Origin: Monodelphis domestica
Taxonomy: Eukaryota > Chordata > Mammalia > Didelphimorphia > Didelphidae
Reading direction: 5' to 3'
NCBI RefSeq assembly: GCF_027887165.1
Contig: NC_077229.1
Span: 374,342,570 to 374,406,569, forward strand
Length of the DNA: 64,000 bases
Shown in pieces: positions 32,107-43,872 of this stretch; the first letter of the stretch is position 1, and each line of letters opens with the position of its first letter. The notes beneath the pieces were generated by a model. The model was not told the origin of the DNA and ran no database searches. It saw only the letters and a program-made list of their open reading frames with translations. The position numbers and the translations under genes are program-made.

Positions 32107-32335
32107 ATGTAGATGAAGATCCAGCAAGGGACACAAAGTGTAGTTAGACAAGTAGGAGGAGATCAAGGAGAGAGCAAACATGAAAAACCAGAGAAAAGAT
32201 TGTTAAGAAAGTAATGATTGAGAGTGTCAAAGGCTATAGAGAAGTCAAGAAGGATGAAAAATGATAAGTAATCATTTTATTTAGCAATTAAGAGACTATT
32301 AGTAACTTTGGAGAGAGCACTTTCAGTTGAATAAT
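32107..32335 (+). repeat. Long marsupial repeat, copy B, third part
   Basis: Resumes after the MITE: 'gaagatccagcaagggacac', 'gagagtgtcaaaggctatagagaagtcaagaaggatg', 'tttggagagagcactttcagttg'. This completes the 3' portion. Confidence 0.55.
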
Positions 32336-32339
32336 GAAA

Positions 32340-32710
32340 TTGGATCACAGATTGCAAAATGTTAAGAAAGAAAATGAGAAGAAAGGAAATGAAGGTACTA
32401 ATTGGAGATGACCTTCTGAAAGGGATTTAGGTACAAAATGGAGGAGAGGATCTTGGACAGGAGACATGGCCATAATTATAGGTAGTAGGAAAATAGTCAA
32501 AAGACAGGGATGATGATCTGGCAAAGGACTAAGCAAAAGTGGCCAAACAGTTGGGGGGAGAATCAGAAGGGATCAATGTCAAGAAAGCTCAGGGAGGAGA
32601 GAGGACCCAAAAGTGATAGTAGTCAGGAGTATCAAATGCTACGGGGAAGTTAACAAGGATGAAAATCAAGAAAAAGGAGAAGTAGGACGATAATGTGTGA
32701 AATTAATGTA
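32340..32710 (+). repeat. Partial third copy of the long marsupial repeat
   Basis: Repeats the phrase 'caggagtatcaaatgctacggggaagttaacaaggatgaaaatcaag' (about 32626), equivalent to 32223-32262 in copy B, preceded by purine-rich sequence. Diverged. Confidence 0.45.
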
Positions 32711-33059
32711 ATGCTAAAAATTAGTTGAATTCTAATCATTGTAATGATCAATCTTGGTCAAAGAAAACTGCTCATAGAACACCTCTCTTTCCTCTATAAA
32801 GAAGTGAAGTATTGTGGATATGGAATATAGTACATCCTTTCAGATGTTATTAACTATTTTGCTTAAATGTTTTTTCTTTGTTATAAGGGGTGAAGAGTAA
32901 ATGCTTCTGGAAGAAAAAAAGGCAGCAAAAAAACTTAAAAGGAAACAAAAAAAGACAGCCAATGATGGCGAATCATGTGTCCATTCCTTCCCCCAGTATA
33001 TTAACCATGTAGTAAGCAAAGGAAGACTTCAAAATGATTCTGCAAAGTGAATTGCATTT
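32711..33059. other. Intron sequence without recognised features
   Basis: A-rich unique sequence, including an A-run near 32925-32955. Nothing assigned. Confidence 0.45.
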
Positions 33060-33570
33060 GATCGACAGGGACATGTGACAGAGACTCACATGGGAGCCTG
33101 GGTCAAGATTCTAAGGTCCCAACTGAAAAAAACAGACTTCTGGGAGAAATTTTGGAGAGTTAGCTGAGATTTCCATCTTTATACAAGATTTCTGGCCCTT
33201 TGTGAGATACCAGCTTGAGAGGAGAAAACCTGTTTGAACTGGCTGCTGACAGCTAGAAGGAAGACCAAAGAAGAACTTCCCTGCTGAACCAACTTTGGAC
33301 ATTACCTCTGGGATCTTGGCTCATTTACTGGACTCTGTTTTGTGAGGTTCTGTTTGGGGGAACGTAACTTATTTAGCCTAGATAAGTTAGCCATTGGAAT
33401 TTTATTAAGGGAATTTAGGTTTGGGGATAAGATTAAGAACTTTTCCTTCTCCCTTGTTACCCTCCTTCCTCCCCCATTCCCATCAATAAACTTAAAATAT
33501 TTCAATGTTTCCCTCTTGTCTCTTTCCCTTAAACAGTCCCATAATAACAACCTTTACCACTGAGTTCACC
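33060..33570 (+). mobile_element. Probable LTR remnant (sense)
   Basis: Contains a C-rich stretch ending in AATAAA at 33485-33490, preceded by 'ttttattaagggaatttaggtttggggataagattaag' and followed by 'tttcaatgtttccctcttgtctc'. This order resembles the R/U5 end of a marsupial LTR. The 5' end is not defined and no internal viral gene is seen. Confidence 0.45.
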
Positions 33571-33964
33571 TTTAAAAGAAGGAGGTAGCTGAGATAACAT
33601 GGTGAACTAAGCCATTCTCTCCCCACCACCATGCCAGCATCTCAGGTGAATATTTGCTTGTTATTTTATGACAGATGTACGTTTTCAGTTGTAATTTTTC
33701 TTTCTAGTCAATGCATTTTGCACTTAAAGTACTGCTCTCTCATCCTGAGGCTGAAGTAGAGAAAGATAACTCAACAATTTCAGTCATCTAAAGAACCAGC
33801 AGCCTGCCAGCCAAGGCATGATATTTCAGGACCTCTGAAAAAAGCCCAACATTAATGCCTCATTGTATTGTGGAAGAGAGGAGGGTTTCTCAAAAGCTAG
33901 GCTATAGCTAGTGCTACTAAATTGGAAAGACTTTGAGCATGGGCTGCGTTGAATTGTGACTCCT

Positions 33965-34140
33965 AAATTTAGAGCTGGAATAAACCTCAGAGGACACCCA
34001 ATCCCACTCCCTCATTTTACAGATGACGAATCTGAGGCTGGGAGAGGTTCAGTGACTTGTTCAAAGTGACAGAAGCAAAAACTGAACCCAGGATATCTGA
34101 CTCTTTCAAATAGCCAGAGCTCTTTTCATTGTGCCAAGCT
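33965..34140 (+). repeat. MIR SINE
   Basis: Contains 'tttagagctggaataaacctcagaggacacccaatcccactccctcattttacagatgacgaatctgaggctgg' and 'acttgttcaaagtgacagaagcaaaaactgaacccaggatatctgactc', ending 'ttcattgtgccaagct'. Confidence 0.8.
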
Positions 34141-34207
34141 CTAGCCTTGTAATGGACTATGGCGTCATCCAAGTCAGAAAGGTCCATCACTAGAAGGATG
34201 GCTAGTA

Positions 34208-34577
34208 GGTCATTTTTTAAAATGACATGAACACATAACTAATATCAGTAATGCAAGGGTCCAAGACAACTCCAAAGGATTCATGATGAAAAAAGCTATC
34301 AACTGCCAAAGGGAGAACTGATGGAGCCTGAATGCCCACTGAAGCACCCCATTCTTCACTTTATTTTCATATGAATTTTTTTCTACTATAAGCAATGTGT
34401 GTCTTCTTTCACAACATGATGAACATTGAAATATGTATTTCATGATACCCCACGTATGACCTATATCATATTACCTGCTGCCTCGGGGAGGAGGGAGAGA
34501 ATATGGATCATAACATTTCAGCATAAAAATTTTAAAAGTATATCTACATGTGATCTCGAAAAATATTTTAAAAAAGA
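34208..34577 (+). repeat. Marsupial 3'-tail type dispersed repeat
   Basis: Order: 'aatgcaagggtccaagacaactccaaaggattcatgatgaaaaaagctatcaactgcc', 'gggagaactgatggagcctgaatgc', 'ttcacaacatgatgaac', 'tgaaatatgtatttcatgat', 'cctatatcatattacctgctgcctcggggaggagggagag', 'taaaaattttaaaagtat' and a terminal A-rich tail. I know the pattern from marsupial DNA as a common retroposon 3' end; the family name is uncertain. A second copy is at 58278. Confidence 0.6.
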
Positions 34578-36395
34578 CACTGACATTTATGAAGATAGTT
34601 ACTAAGTCAGGAAGGGACTGAAATATGCATTAGTGAAGAGATAACTCAAAATAATGAAATTCTATATTCAAAACTATTGAATTAATTGTATTTTGAAAGC
34701 ATATATTCATTTCCAAGTACATTCCACCTAATATTATCATTAAAGGATAGGGATTTAACCTGTGATTTCATTGATGTAGGGAATTTCTGGATAAGGAAAC
34801 TTAGTTCTTTAAAAACATAATGTGAGGTAAAACAATGTTATGAAGGGGGCATTAGTCACAGAATATTATGATGGTAAATTGGCTGAATGACATAGAGCAG
34901 GATTTTGTGATATTATAATGGGTTTAGCTATAAGGTACTAATGACAATATTGTGAAATGATATTAGTCAGGATAATGTCAGAGAGTATTTTCATATATAC
35001 ACATATATTTTTTACAGTTATGAATTAGCAGGAACCGAATGTGAGCAATGTGCCGTAATAGAGGGATACATATAATAGGATTGTAGTTTAAATAATAGGC
35101 AATGGGAGATAAGGATTAGAGAAGAAGAAATTTCTTATCCACTTCTTACCTCAGTCCTTTCAAGAAAATGGGAAAAATAACTCAGAGGGAAATTTATCCA
35201 GGGATTGTTTGCTAGACAAATGAATTCTGTGAGGCATATGAAGGAAGGTAAACGAGGATATTGTTAACAGATTTACTAAAGTATTTCTTACTTTAAAAAA
35301 TATAAAGATCCAGACAGTGAATGTATGAATTGAGTGCTTTACATTTTTATTAACAACCAAATAGCCCTGGGTTCTTTTAAATAGGAATCTTCCCTAGTTT
35401 CATTAAAATAAAATCTCATGCATCATTTGAGAATATTTCTATCAAATTAAGATATTGTTTCAAATTACAAGATAGATGGAGAGGTAATTATTGAGCATTA
35501 TTACAATCTGCTTTTCTAAATACCCGAAGAAAGAAAAAATATATTTTTGATTCTGTCAAGAAGGTCAACCTGAGTTTTAAAAAAATAATACATTTGAGGA
35601 AATACTAAGAATGCAGAAATGATGGATTTTCATAAGGTTGATTAGACTTCTGGGCAGGAATATGGATTGTCTGAAATCTTGGAAGTGTGCTCTGTAATTA
35701 TTAATTCTCCTGTTTCTAAAAGAGGATCTTAGGAAGCCAACAACTGTGTCAACAAAGCCAGCCTGTAGCTTTGCAATTTCCTCATGAGTGAAGGCAAATA
35801 ACAGGACTGTTACCTTAAAGAAAATAAAAATCCTAAGAAGCCTCTTCAAAGTTGAAATTGTATTAAACTCCACTGTGATTTTGTTCCACCTAATCTTTGG
35901 TTTAAAAATAAACAAACACTTCAGTTATGAAGATACAAATGCAGCTACAAAACCAGTGTCAGATCAGGCATTTATATCTTTCTTTATTTCATTCATTAAT
36001 ATCTGAACCCAGATTCAAGCATATTACAGCCAAATTTTTGGTAGATTGGTCAATGATTTCTATACTGGTAGGGTAAGGAGAACTTAGAACTCTCTTCACT
36101 TTAAATCCCTACCAAGGATTCACGGTAGCTATTCAGTAATAGTTAACATTTTTCATAGAATCATGTAGTTTTCAAGGAACTTTCACATGCATACCTATTT
36201 GAGATATGTAAAAGAATAATCTTAAAATGATTTTTTAAAAACGACATCTCTGATTCATATAATACTGGTTAATTAGGTGACTGCGTGTTCTTCATTTTAA
36301 GCCAGTATAATAAGAGTAGGTGTGGATCCAGAGCTACTCTATTTTGAGAATCACTTCATTTTGTTCACACATATATGTCTATGCTCTCCCATTAG
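34578..36395. other. AT-rich repeat-poor intron block
   Basis: No repeat or coding signal is recognised over about 1.8 kb. It is AT-rich with many ATTA/TAAT motifs. Minus-strand frames such as 35577-35915 have no known motif. Confidence 0.45.
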
Positions 36396-36770
36396 TGCTT
36401 GCAATGCAAGTAATCCAAATGAGGACACGCCATGGTATTCTGGTATTCTGTTGTGCAGCCTGTTCTAACAGTCTAGTCCCAGCATACTATTATGAAGAAA
36501 ATTTTAACCCTTTGACTGGGTAAAAGAGATTGTACTAGATCAGGGTCAAGTCCCAGGAACAGGAACCTTGACCAATCAGCTTTTGTTCTATTCTCTACCC
36601 TGTTCCTCCTTCCCTAAAACTTGTATACTGTTCTTTCAAGAAGTCTTTGCCTCTTCTAAAGAGACTGTGCTGCTGGCCAACTCAATAAACCCTAGTTGGT
36701 CCAAGTTATGTTGTCTGGACAATCTGTTCTTGTTCTTGTTCTTAGCATTGACATAGGCTGGGACCCAAAG
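36396..36770 (+). mobile_element. LTR of an endogenous retrovirus (probable solo LTR)
   Basis: Signals in order: CCAAT at 36572, a weak TATA-like 'gtata' at about 36622 and AATAAA at 36684-36689, followed by a T/G-rich region with (TTCTTG)n at about 36724-36745. The spacing is typical of a gammaretrovirus-like LTR. The start is uncertain, perhaps near 36450. No internal viral genes are found next to it. Confidence 0.55.
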
Positions 36771-37024
36771 CTTGATATCTCAGCATATATGGCTAATTTC
36801 CCAAAAGAAAAAGGAACACTGTAGTTTCTCCAACCAATTAGGAAAAAATCAGTAAGTTTTAGAATAGTTATTTCCTATTTGGCCTGTCAATCTAATAATC
36901 TCAAAAGAAGGAAATATTCCCCAAATCTAAAGTGATTAAAACTGGATCTATAATGTTAGAAGATAAAAGTACTGCATCAATTCTAAGATGAAAGGTAAAG
37001 GCTTCATTAAATTAATTAATGAAG
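36771..37024. other. Intron sequence without recognised features
   Basis: A short unassigned stretch between the LTR and a SINE. Confidence 0.45.
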
Positions 37025-37222
37025 TTAATAACTCTTACTTCCATTTTAGAATCAATACTGTGGATTAGTTCCAAGGCAGAAGAGCTATAAGGGGTAGGCA
37101 ATGGGGATTAAGTGACTTTCCTAGAGTTACATAGGTAGAAAGTATCTGAAGCCAGATTTGAACCAAGGACCTCCTGTTTCTAGTCTTGACTCTAAATCCA
37201 CTGAACCTCCTAGCTGCCTCCA
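37025..37222 (-). repeat. Marsupial tRNA-related SINE, antisense
   Basis: Contains 'ctcttacttccattttagaatcaatactgtggattagttccaaggcagaagagc', 'ggcaatggggattaagtgactttcc', 'gaagccagatttgaacc' and 'ccactgaacctcctagctgcctcc'. Confidence 0.87.
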
Positions 37223-37549
37223 AGGTAATAAAAATCCCATTGTAAAAGGTAAAATCATCATGAAATAACATATAATTTGCTACTTGTTCTGGTGATGAAT
37301 TTTTGAACTTAATCTATAGTTTTGGACTCCAGATACTCAGTTCACAGCCAAATAGCATTAATATTGCCATCCCTATTTCTGAAACCTTTCTGGCTTGATA
37401 AGACTTGCTAAAAAGCAAACTCTTTTGGGAAGGGTTGCCTTCACTTCATGATGAAGCATTCAAGCAGAAATTTAATGGATATAGGGGAAATGAATAGTGG
37501 AAAGAGCATTGGGTTTGTATCAGGTTCAAATCTTATTTGTTCTACCTCT

Positions 37550-37650
37550 TGTTTAGTCATTTTTGGGCCTGTCCAGCTTTTCGTGATTCCAATTGGGGTT
37601 TTTCTTCGAAGAGCTACTGGAATGGTTTATTATTTTCTTTTCCTGTTTTT
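37550..37650 (-). repeat. MAR1 SINE fragment, antisense
   Basis: Shows 'gggcctgtccagcttttcgtgattccaattggggtttttcttcgaagagctactggaatggttt', the MAR1-specific 3' segment in reverse. The remainder of the element is missing. Confidence 0.65.
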
Positions 37651-37726
37651 GGATCTTAACTTCCTCATCAAATGTGGAGAATGGACTAAAGTAACCACTG
37701 AGTCTTCTTGTTTTTGGTCTTCTTCC

Positions 37727-37880
37727 CCTATCTCCCAGCTTAGAATAAATACTATGTATTGGTTCTAAGGCAGAAGAGCATAAGGGCTAGGCAACTGGGA
37801 TTTAGTGATATGACCAGAGTCACCGAATTAGGTGAACCCAGGATCTCCCATTTCCAGGCCTTATTCTCAATTCCTTTCTT
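37727..37880 (-). repeat. Marsupial tRNA-related SINE, antisense
   Basis: Contains 'tcccagcttagaataaatactatgtattggttctaaggcagaagagc', 'gggctaggcaactgggatttagtgat' and 'ggtgaacccaggatctcccatttcc'. Confidence 0.8.
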
Positions 37881-38074
37881 CTTAACATTGATATGGCTAT
37901 GATAGGAAAAATGTTTTTTTCCCAATTCTGATCTTGCAAAAATGCCTAACATTTCTCTAGTCATGCAGACAATATAAATCTTTTAAAAACATCCTTCCAG
38001 AATAATCATGAATTGGTATTTATTGGGGCTTAGCCATTAACTCAATCTAAATCACCAGTATGAGTGGACAGACC

Positions 38075-38190
38075 ACAAATCTACCCTTTACCCTGACCTT
38101 CTTGAGCTTCAATTTCATCATCAACAAAATGAGATCTCAGAGTCCTTTCCAGATCTAGATTTATCCTTCTATGAACCTATGATTTCCAAC
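38075..38190 (+). repeat. MIR SINE fragment
   Basis: Shows 'ccctgaccttcttgagcttcaatttcatcatcaacaaaatg' and 'tcagagtcctttccagatctagatttatccttctatgaacc', the MIR 3' half. Confidence 0.7.
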
Positions 38191-39798
38191 TTACCCTTCC
38201 CTCCCTCCCTTCACCTCTCATACTAGTTGTAAGAAACCTTACAGGCATATGTCTCAGGGTTGAAATGAAGTGGCTCTTGCCTGGTTCTCCCACAGTTAAG
38301 CTTTAGATTGAACCCATATCCAGTGAGGAAAAAGGGAAGTGGGGAAGATAACAATGACTCTTCCTAGTCACATGAAGGAATGGGATTGCAACTGTGTAGT
38401 TTGCAGTGGTCAAAAATATAGTAATATATAACTTTCTAGAGAGGCAGTAGTTTCTGTGCCCAGGGGGAAGGGGATCAGGAATCTACTAGTGTCAGTACTC
38501 CCTCTATGGGGTTTATCCTTAAATATTAATGAGCCAGCATCCCTTTTGTGAAGGACCCTGAGGGCACTCAGTTTCAAGTCTCTGTTTAGAAGGCAAGGTG
38601 GATGCCACAACAGAGAAAAAGAGAGGAGAGAAGGATTTTGGAGGAGAGCCAGACATAAGCTTATATGAATCTAAGAAAAAAGGGGAAAGGGCAAAAATAA
38701 ATCCAAGAGAGAATAACTGGGTATAAGCCTAGTGCCCAAGCAGATAAAATAACAGTGAAATTTACAAAGTAGAAAGAAAAATGAGTTTAAAAAGAGCATA
38801 CATAATACCTTGAATGCTAATTATGTGGTGAGGAAAAATAGACTTCAACCTGCAATGAAAAAGAGAACTCTATATTCCTTAGAAAAATAAAAGATGGCTA
38901 GAAGCATCAGAGTGATTCAAGAGAAATAACACTTTAAAAAGAAGATATTAGGTTAGAAATTAAGACAAAGATCAGAATTCACAAAGTAGAAATAATGGAG
39001 ACCAGTAATAGTGTAGATAACTCAGAATGCAAAATGGAACATTTTTTTTCCAAAGCTACAGAGGCACTAAAGAAGAGACTGACAGTTTGTATTCCAAACA
39101 ATAGAAGTGAAAGGAAGTTAGAAGAACAAAAACAAAAGTTTTCAAATAATCTGTGTTCTAGATCAGCCCAAATGATTGTTCTTAAAGGCAAAACACAGAA
39201 AAAACTTAAATATCAGGAAAAAACAGCAGACTAAACAACAACATTAGGCTAACTAACATACAGCAGAGAATGGCACAAGGAAACTGCCCAGAACTTTTAC
39301 AGAGATTACAAAGTACTGATCCATCATCAGAAAAAAAAGACCCATTCTTAAAACTTTTAGTTACATTGGGGTTAAATTTCAGAATTTCAATGACAAACAA
39401 CAAATTTTACAAGTAAAAAAGGGCTTTACTCAGGAAGGAATAGCATGTTGACTAGTCCATGATTATTTTCTAGCCACAAGAAATTGAGAGAAATAATGGA
39501 ATATATTTTTAAAAGTGTAAAATAGCTCCTGTTGCAATTCAAAACAACTTTAAAAAAAGAACTGAGCCTAATAATCAATGAGATAGAAACACTTTAGGCA
39601 GTCTTGCAAAAAAAAAAGAAAAAGAAAAAAGAGACATGGAATTGCTTAGGAAATATCTTAGTATGTTTAAGGAACTGTGATCCTATTATAGTCCCACAAT
39701 TTGAAACAATTTTTTAAGCACTGCTTACTATTTCCAAGGCATTGGGGACAAAGAAGAACAAGTAAAATAAGAGTAGTCTAGTTTATACTTATATATCT
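38191..39798. other. A-rich intron block, possible old LINE remnant
   Basis: The plus strand is strongly A-rich between about 38640 and 39660, with a 79-codon Lys/Glu-rich frame at 38995-39234. The composition suggests an old LINE (L1-like) fragment, but I cannot match a specific segment. Near 39700-39770 a piece resembles the head of the long marsupial repeat ('ttaagcactgcttactatttccaaggcattggggacaaagaag'). Confidence 0.35.
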
Positions 39799-39892
39799 TT
39801 TCCTTCCTTCCTTCCTTCCTTCCTTCCTTCCTTCCTTCCTTCCTTCCTTCCTTCCTTCCTTCCTTCCTTCCTTCCTTCCTTCCTTCCTTCCT
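39799..39892 (+). repeat. (TTCC)n microsatellite at a SINE tail
   Basis: About 23 uninterrupted TTCC units, then a C-rich run (39895-39908). It sits where the 3' tail of the adjacent antisense SINE should be. Confidence 0.97.
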
Positions 39893-40066
39893 CTCCCCAC
39901 CCCCCCCCTCTCTTTCCTAAAGCAGAAGAATGGTAAAGGCTAGGCAACTGAGGTTAGGTGACTTGCTCAGAGTCACATAGCTAGGAAATGTGTGAGGCCA
40001 AATTTGGACCCAGAACCCTGTGTCTCCAGACCTGGCTCGCTATCTACTGAGCAATCTAGTCGCCAT
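39893..40066 (-). repeat. Marsupial tRNA-related SINE, antisense
   Basis: Contains 'taaagcagaagaatggtaaaggctaggcaactgaggttaggtgacttgctcagagtcacatagctaggaaatgtgtgaggcc' and 'ctatctactgagcaatctag'. Its tail is replaced by (TTCC)n. Confidence 0.87.
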
Positions 40067-41983
40067 CATGTATCTTTCTTGGAATATAAATTGAGTCTTA
40101 ATGACCTTTCTTTCTGATATATTTTCTCTTAATGGTCCATGAAGTCAATGACTTCTTCATGTTTCAACAAGGTTGCCAAAATATGTTGAAGCCTTACTAT
40201 ATAGTATTCTTGACCAACTCCTAAAAATGTGACTCTTCCCTTATATTATACTATTTACCATAAAATTTTCCTATATTTCCAACATAATCCTCAGACTGAA
40301 TAAACAGATTAAACAAATTCTTTTGGGCAGAATATTTAGCCATTCACAATCCATGGTGTGGCATATACTTACTTCTTTTATCTCTTTGGGAATACACAAT
40401 ACACTTGTAATTACTCATATGAGCAGAAAGTTGTTTACACTTTCATTGTACTTGGGCAAAATGAAAACTAAATCTTTATCCAACTCCAGATTCAGAAACT
40501 ACTGTTGTAAGACCTTGAGTACCCTAATTCCAGCTTCTGTTTGTTGAAGAGAATTGCACTTGATGTTATGTTTTTCTTAGGCAGGTGAGACAACTCATGG
40601 CAATCTCAGGAGAACCCAGCAAGCCTAGACTCTTAGGTTTGACATTTTAACAGCTGTTAAGTTTCTGAAACCTCTCACTTGCCTGCCTGTACTCAATTCA
40701 TCTTGAAAAAAGAACACTTAACAGTGCCCTTTAGGGACCTGCACATGTTGAACGGGGCCATTGAGGAAAGAAATATATTTACTGTGTGTGGGATTTAGAT
40801 TTCTAAACCTTGTGTCAAGGGAATGATTCTCCTTCCTACGGTCTTTCCACACACTTAGAGTACTGATGGGGATAACATAAGCACATCCAGAGAACACAGT
40901 GCAGCTCCATCTTCAGATGAGTTTCTTTTTCCCCCAGTATTTATAACATACGTAGCAAAAGGCTTCATATTTTGAATGAGATCATGCTATTGTATGATTG
41001 TAGGGAACATTATGTTACACATTCAGTAGCTCAGTAATAGCTCTCTTGGCTCTCATGCCAGGAGATTGGAATTCTTCTGTCAGAGACTCTGGCAGAATTC
41101 ACAGCAGTCTTTTGATATCACTACTCAATACACACAGGAGAGAACGCAGGTGAGGCTGGGAGACTCTAGCCAGTAAATCTGATGTGCTCTGCTGGCCACA
41201 GCAAAAATCACAGGTCTCTGGTTTCTCATTCTGAAGAGCCTGCTATTTGTTTGAAAGGACTAAATGTTATCGTATAATTAATAATGACAGCAGTGATGAA
41301 TAGAAATGACTATAATAGCTTACCAACCACTAAATAGCTATTGTAATTCCACATCATGATGTGAACAGAGCCCAGACAGTACAACTTTGAATAGAGCTTA
41401 TGAAATGGAAAGGATTTGAATATAGATCGGATGGCTCAACTGTTGAAGAATCCACCTAGGTATTCAGAGAGGCTCATTGCTTAATGATTAGCCACAAGGC
41501 AATCAATTTCTGTTAGTCACAGGACCTCATGGAGAACATGAGTTGATGGAGAGCATCCTTCCATTAAGGAAATCATAGATAATTTGAAATGATGCAGAAG
41601 TAACAGTTGAACTCATGATGATAGCAAAGTACTGGAAATGAAGAGTATTCCCTTATTATAATGCAAACTCCAGCCCTCCAATGGGAAGGAAGAGCTGAGG
41701 AGGTGGTGAGTATCAAAAGCCCAGTCCATCTGCATGGGGAGGATATTTCAGGTGATCAGATTATTCTGGAAAAGGCACAATATTCAGTTGAACTCTCCTT
41801 TATACCATGTTGTCCCACTTTCACATGATCACACTGTTTCTGCCTCTAGTGTGTACTGCCTTCAAGTGTGTAGATTAGCAAAGAAAAGTTCCTACTTCAT
41901 CACTCCTGATCAAGAAGTACCGGAGTATATACCTGAACTGAAAATCTGAAAGAGTTCAATGTAAAGTAGACACTAGCAGGCAC
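40067..41983. other. Repeat-poor intron block
   Basis: No repeat family or coding signal is recognised over 1.9 kb. E-box-like CAGCTG occurs at about 40652. It is a candidate for conserved non-coding sequence, but I have no alignment. Confidence 0.45.
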
Positions 41984-41998
41984 TATCCATTTCTTCTT

Positions 41999-42202
41999 CT
42001 TCTTTTTTAAACCCTTACCTTCTGTCTTAGAATCAATACTGTGTATTGGTTTCAAGGCAGAAGAGTGGTAAGGGCTAGGCAATGGGGGTCAAGTGACTTG
42101 ATCAGAGTCACACAGCTAGGAAGTGTCTGAGGTCATGTTTGAACCCAAGACTTCCCATCTCCAGGCCTGGCTCTCAATCTACTAAGATACCTAGCTGCTT
42201 TA
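41999..42202 (-). repeat. Young marsupial SINE with target-site duplication
   Basis: A near-consensus antisense SINE ('ttaaacccttaccttctgtcttagaatcaatactgtgtattggtttcaaggcagaagagtggtaagggctaggcaatgggggtcaagtgacttg'), ending 'atacctagctgct'. It is flanked by a perfect 15 bp duplication TATCCATTTCTTCTT at 41984-41998 and 42203-42217, so it is a relatively recent L1-type insertion. Confidence 0.93.
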
Positions 42203-42217
42203 TATCCATTTCTTCTT

Positions 42218-43159
42218 AATCTGGAGCCCACTGATCCATGGAAAAAAAATTTGGGGGGGGAGTTGTGACTTTGGATGTGGGAAAATTAACATTTTTATTT
42301 TCTTTAATTTCTAGTTGACTTTAACAATTTCTATTAATTTAAGAAGAGGTTGCTAGGTTTCATTAGACTGCTAAAAGGGTTTATGACCCAAGTAAGGTAG
42401 AAAAACTGCTCTAGAGCTTAAAAACCAGCAGCTATTCAGTGGGCTACTTCGGGAAAGGGCTCAGAGTAAAGAAGACCAAAAGGAAGTGTAAAAGCTTTTT
42501 AAATTAGAAAGATGATCTTGAGATCCACAAAAGAGTTGAATGTAGAATATTTCATTATTAAAGGGTAAAATTTTCTGCATTTAGAATACTTTTAAAAAGT
42601 CATAATTTACTCTTCTGAGATCATGATTTTGAATGCAAAATGTATTTGGTGATATTTACTTATTTCTATAATATACAAATCATAATTTAATTCTTTCTAA
42701 CTTGATGTTTTGTGGCAAAATCTGCTACCTAACCTTAATCTATAAGGAGATGAAAAAATTGTTGACAATCGACTTTGAAGGAACATTATTACTAAATTTA
42801 TACAAACTATAGCTGCATTTTTTAAACTAAATTATTTTTTTTCTTAGAGACACACTAAGAACAATTTTTCATATAAAAAAGAATTTTCACCCTGAAAGTT
42901 GTTTTTGAAAAAAAATAAGATTGCATCTAACTTCAAATGGAGTATGTATCAACACATACTTTTAGGATGAACAAAAAATATTCTGGCATCATAAAGTACT
43001 ATGAGGAAATGAAAAAGTCCTTTATGATTAAAAGTGAGGTGGCCCATGATGAGGAAGGTGCAAAGCCATTTTTTTCAACATTTTATGTCCAGAATGCGTT
43101 ATCTTTCTATTGCTTCTTTTGCCTTATTGGCTTTCATCCTAGCCAGGAAGGGAAGGAGG
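42218..43159. other. AT-rich intron block without recognised features
   Basis: Unassigned. A plus-strand frame of 120 codons starts at 42937 but runs into the following SINE, so it is not a gene. Confidence 0.5.
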
Positions 43160-43412
43160 AAGGGGAGAAGCATTTATTAAGTTCCTACTATGTGCTAGAC
43201 AAAGTGGTATCTTATTTCATCCTCACATCAACTCTGTTAGGTCAGTACTATTATTATTTCTATCTTACAGTTGAGGAAACTGAGGCAAACAACTGTTAAT
43301 TTACTTGCCCTAGATCCCGGGCCAGTAAATATCTGAGGCTAAATTTGAACTCAGTTCTTTCTGATTTGAGGCTCAGTTCTTTACCCACTCTGCTACCTAG
43401 CTGCCTCTAATG
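43160..43412 (+). repeat. MIR3-like marsupial SINE, sense
   Basis: Contains 'gaagcatttattaagttcctactatgtgctagac', 'ttatttcatcctcacatcaactctgttagg', 'tatcttacagttgaggaaactgaggcaaacaac' and 'ttacccactctgctacctagctgcc'. Near full length. Confidence 0.87.
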
Positions 43413-43769
43413 GCTCACATCAATGCCATATTACACTTATCTATATGCCAATGAAGAATTACACAGGAGAGAGATTGGAAATAATGTCCAGAAGGAATCT
43501 TTGACCAGAAAAAAATTATAGACCTGCCATATAGAAAAAAAATGACTTCAAACAATGGACTACATGTGCTCTTCTGGCACCTACATAATGCCAAGAGATC
43601 TAGAGCAGAAGCTGCAATACATTGGATGAACTCCCAGGAGAGGGTGACATTTCTGAAAGTAGCCTGGAATGGACAGACATATAGGAATTTCAGCTACCAT
43701 TGCTGGGAGTGAGTGTATCAATGATACCAAAAAAAAAAAAAAGCAGACATCAAATTATCACTTTCTATA
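43413..43769. other. Intron sequence without recognised features
   Basis: Nothing assigned apart from an A-run at 43729-43742. Confidence 0.45.
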
Positions 43770-43872
43770 TATATCTCCACAGTAGACTTTCCAGTAAGAT
43801 GGTAATTTTTGTTTTTGTCCCCCTAGCACTAAGCACAGTGCCTTGCATTTATACATTTTTGTTGAATTGAAT
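43770..43872 (+). repeat. L2 LINE 3' end fragment
   Basis: Shows 'tttgtttttgtccccctagcactaagcacagtgccttgca' and 'tttttgttgaattgaatc', the terminal L2 pattern. Confidence 0.65.

Noticed and set aside
42937..43299. 120-codon plus-strand frame
   Set aside because: Its 3' half is a MIR3-like SINE (43160-43412) and the 5' half has no known motif; no intron or exon signals.
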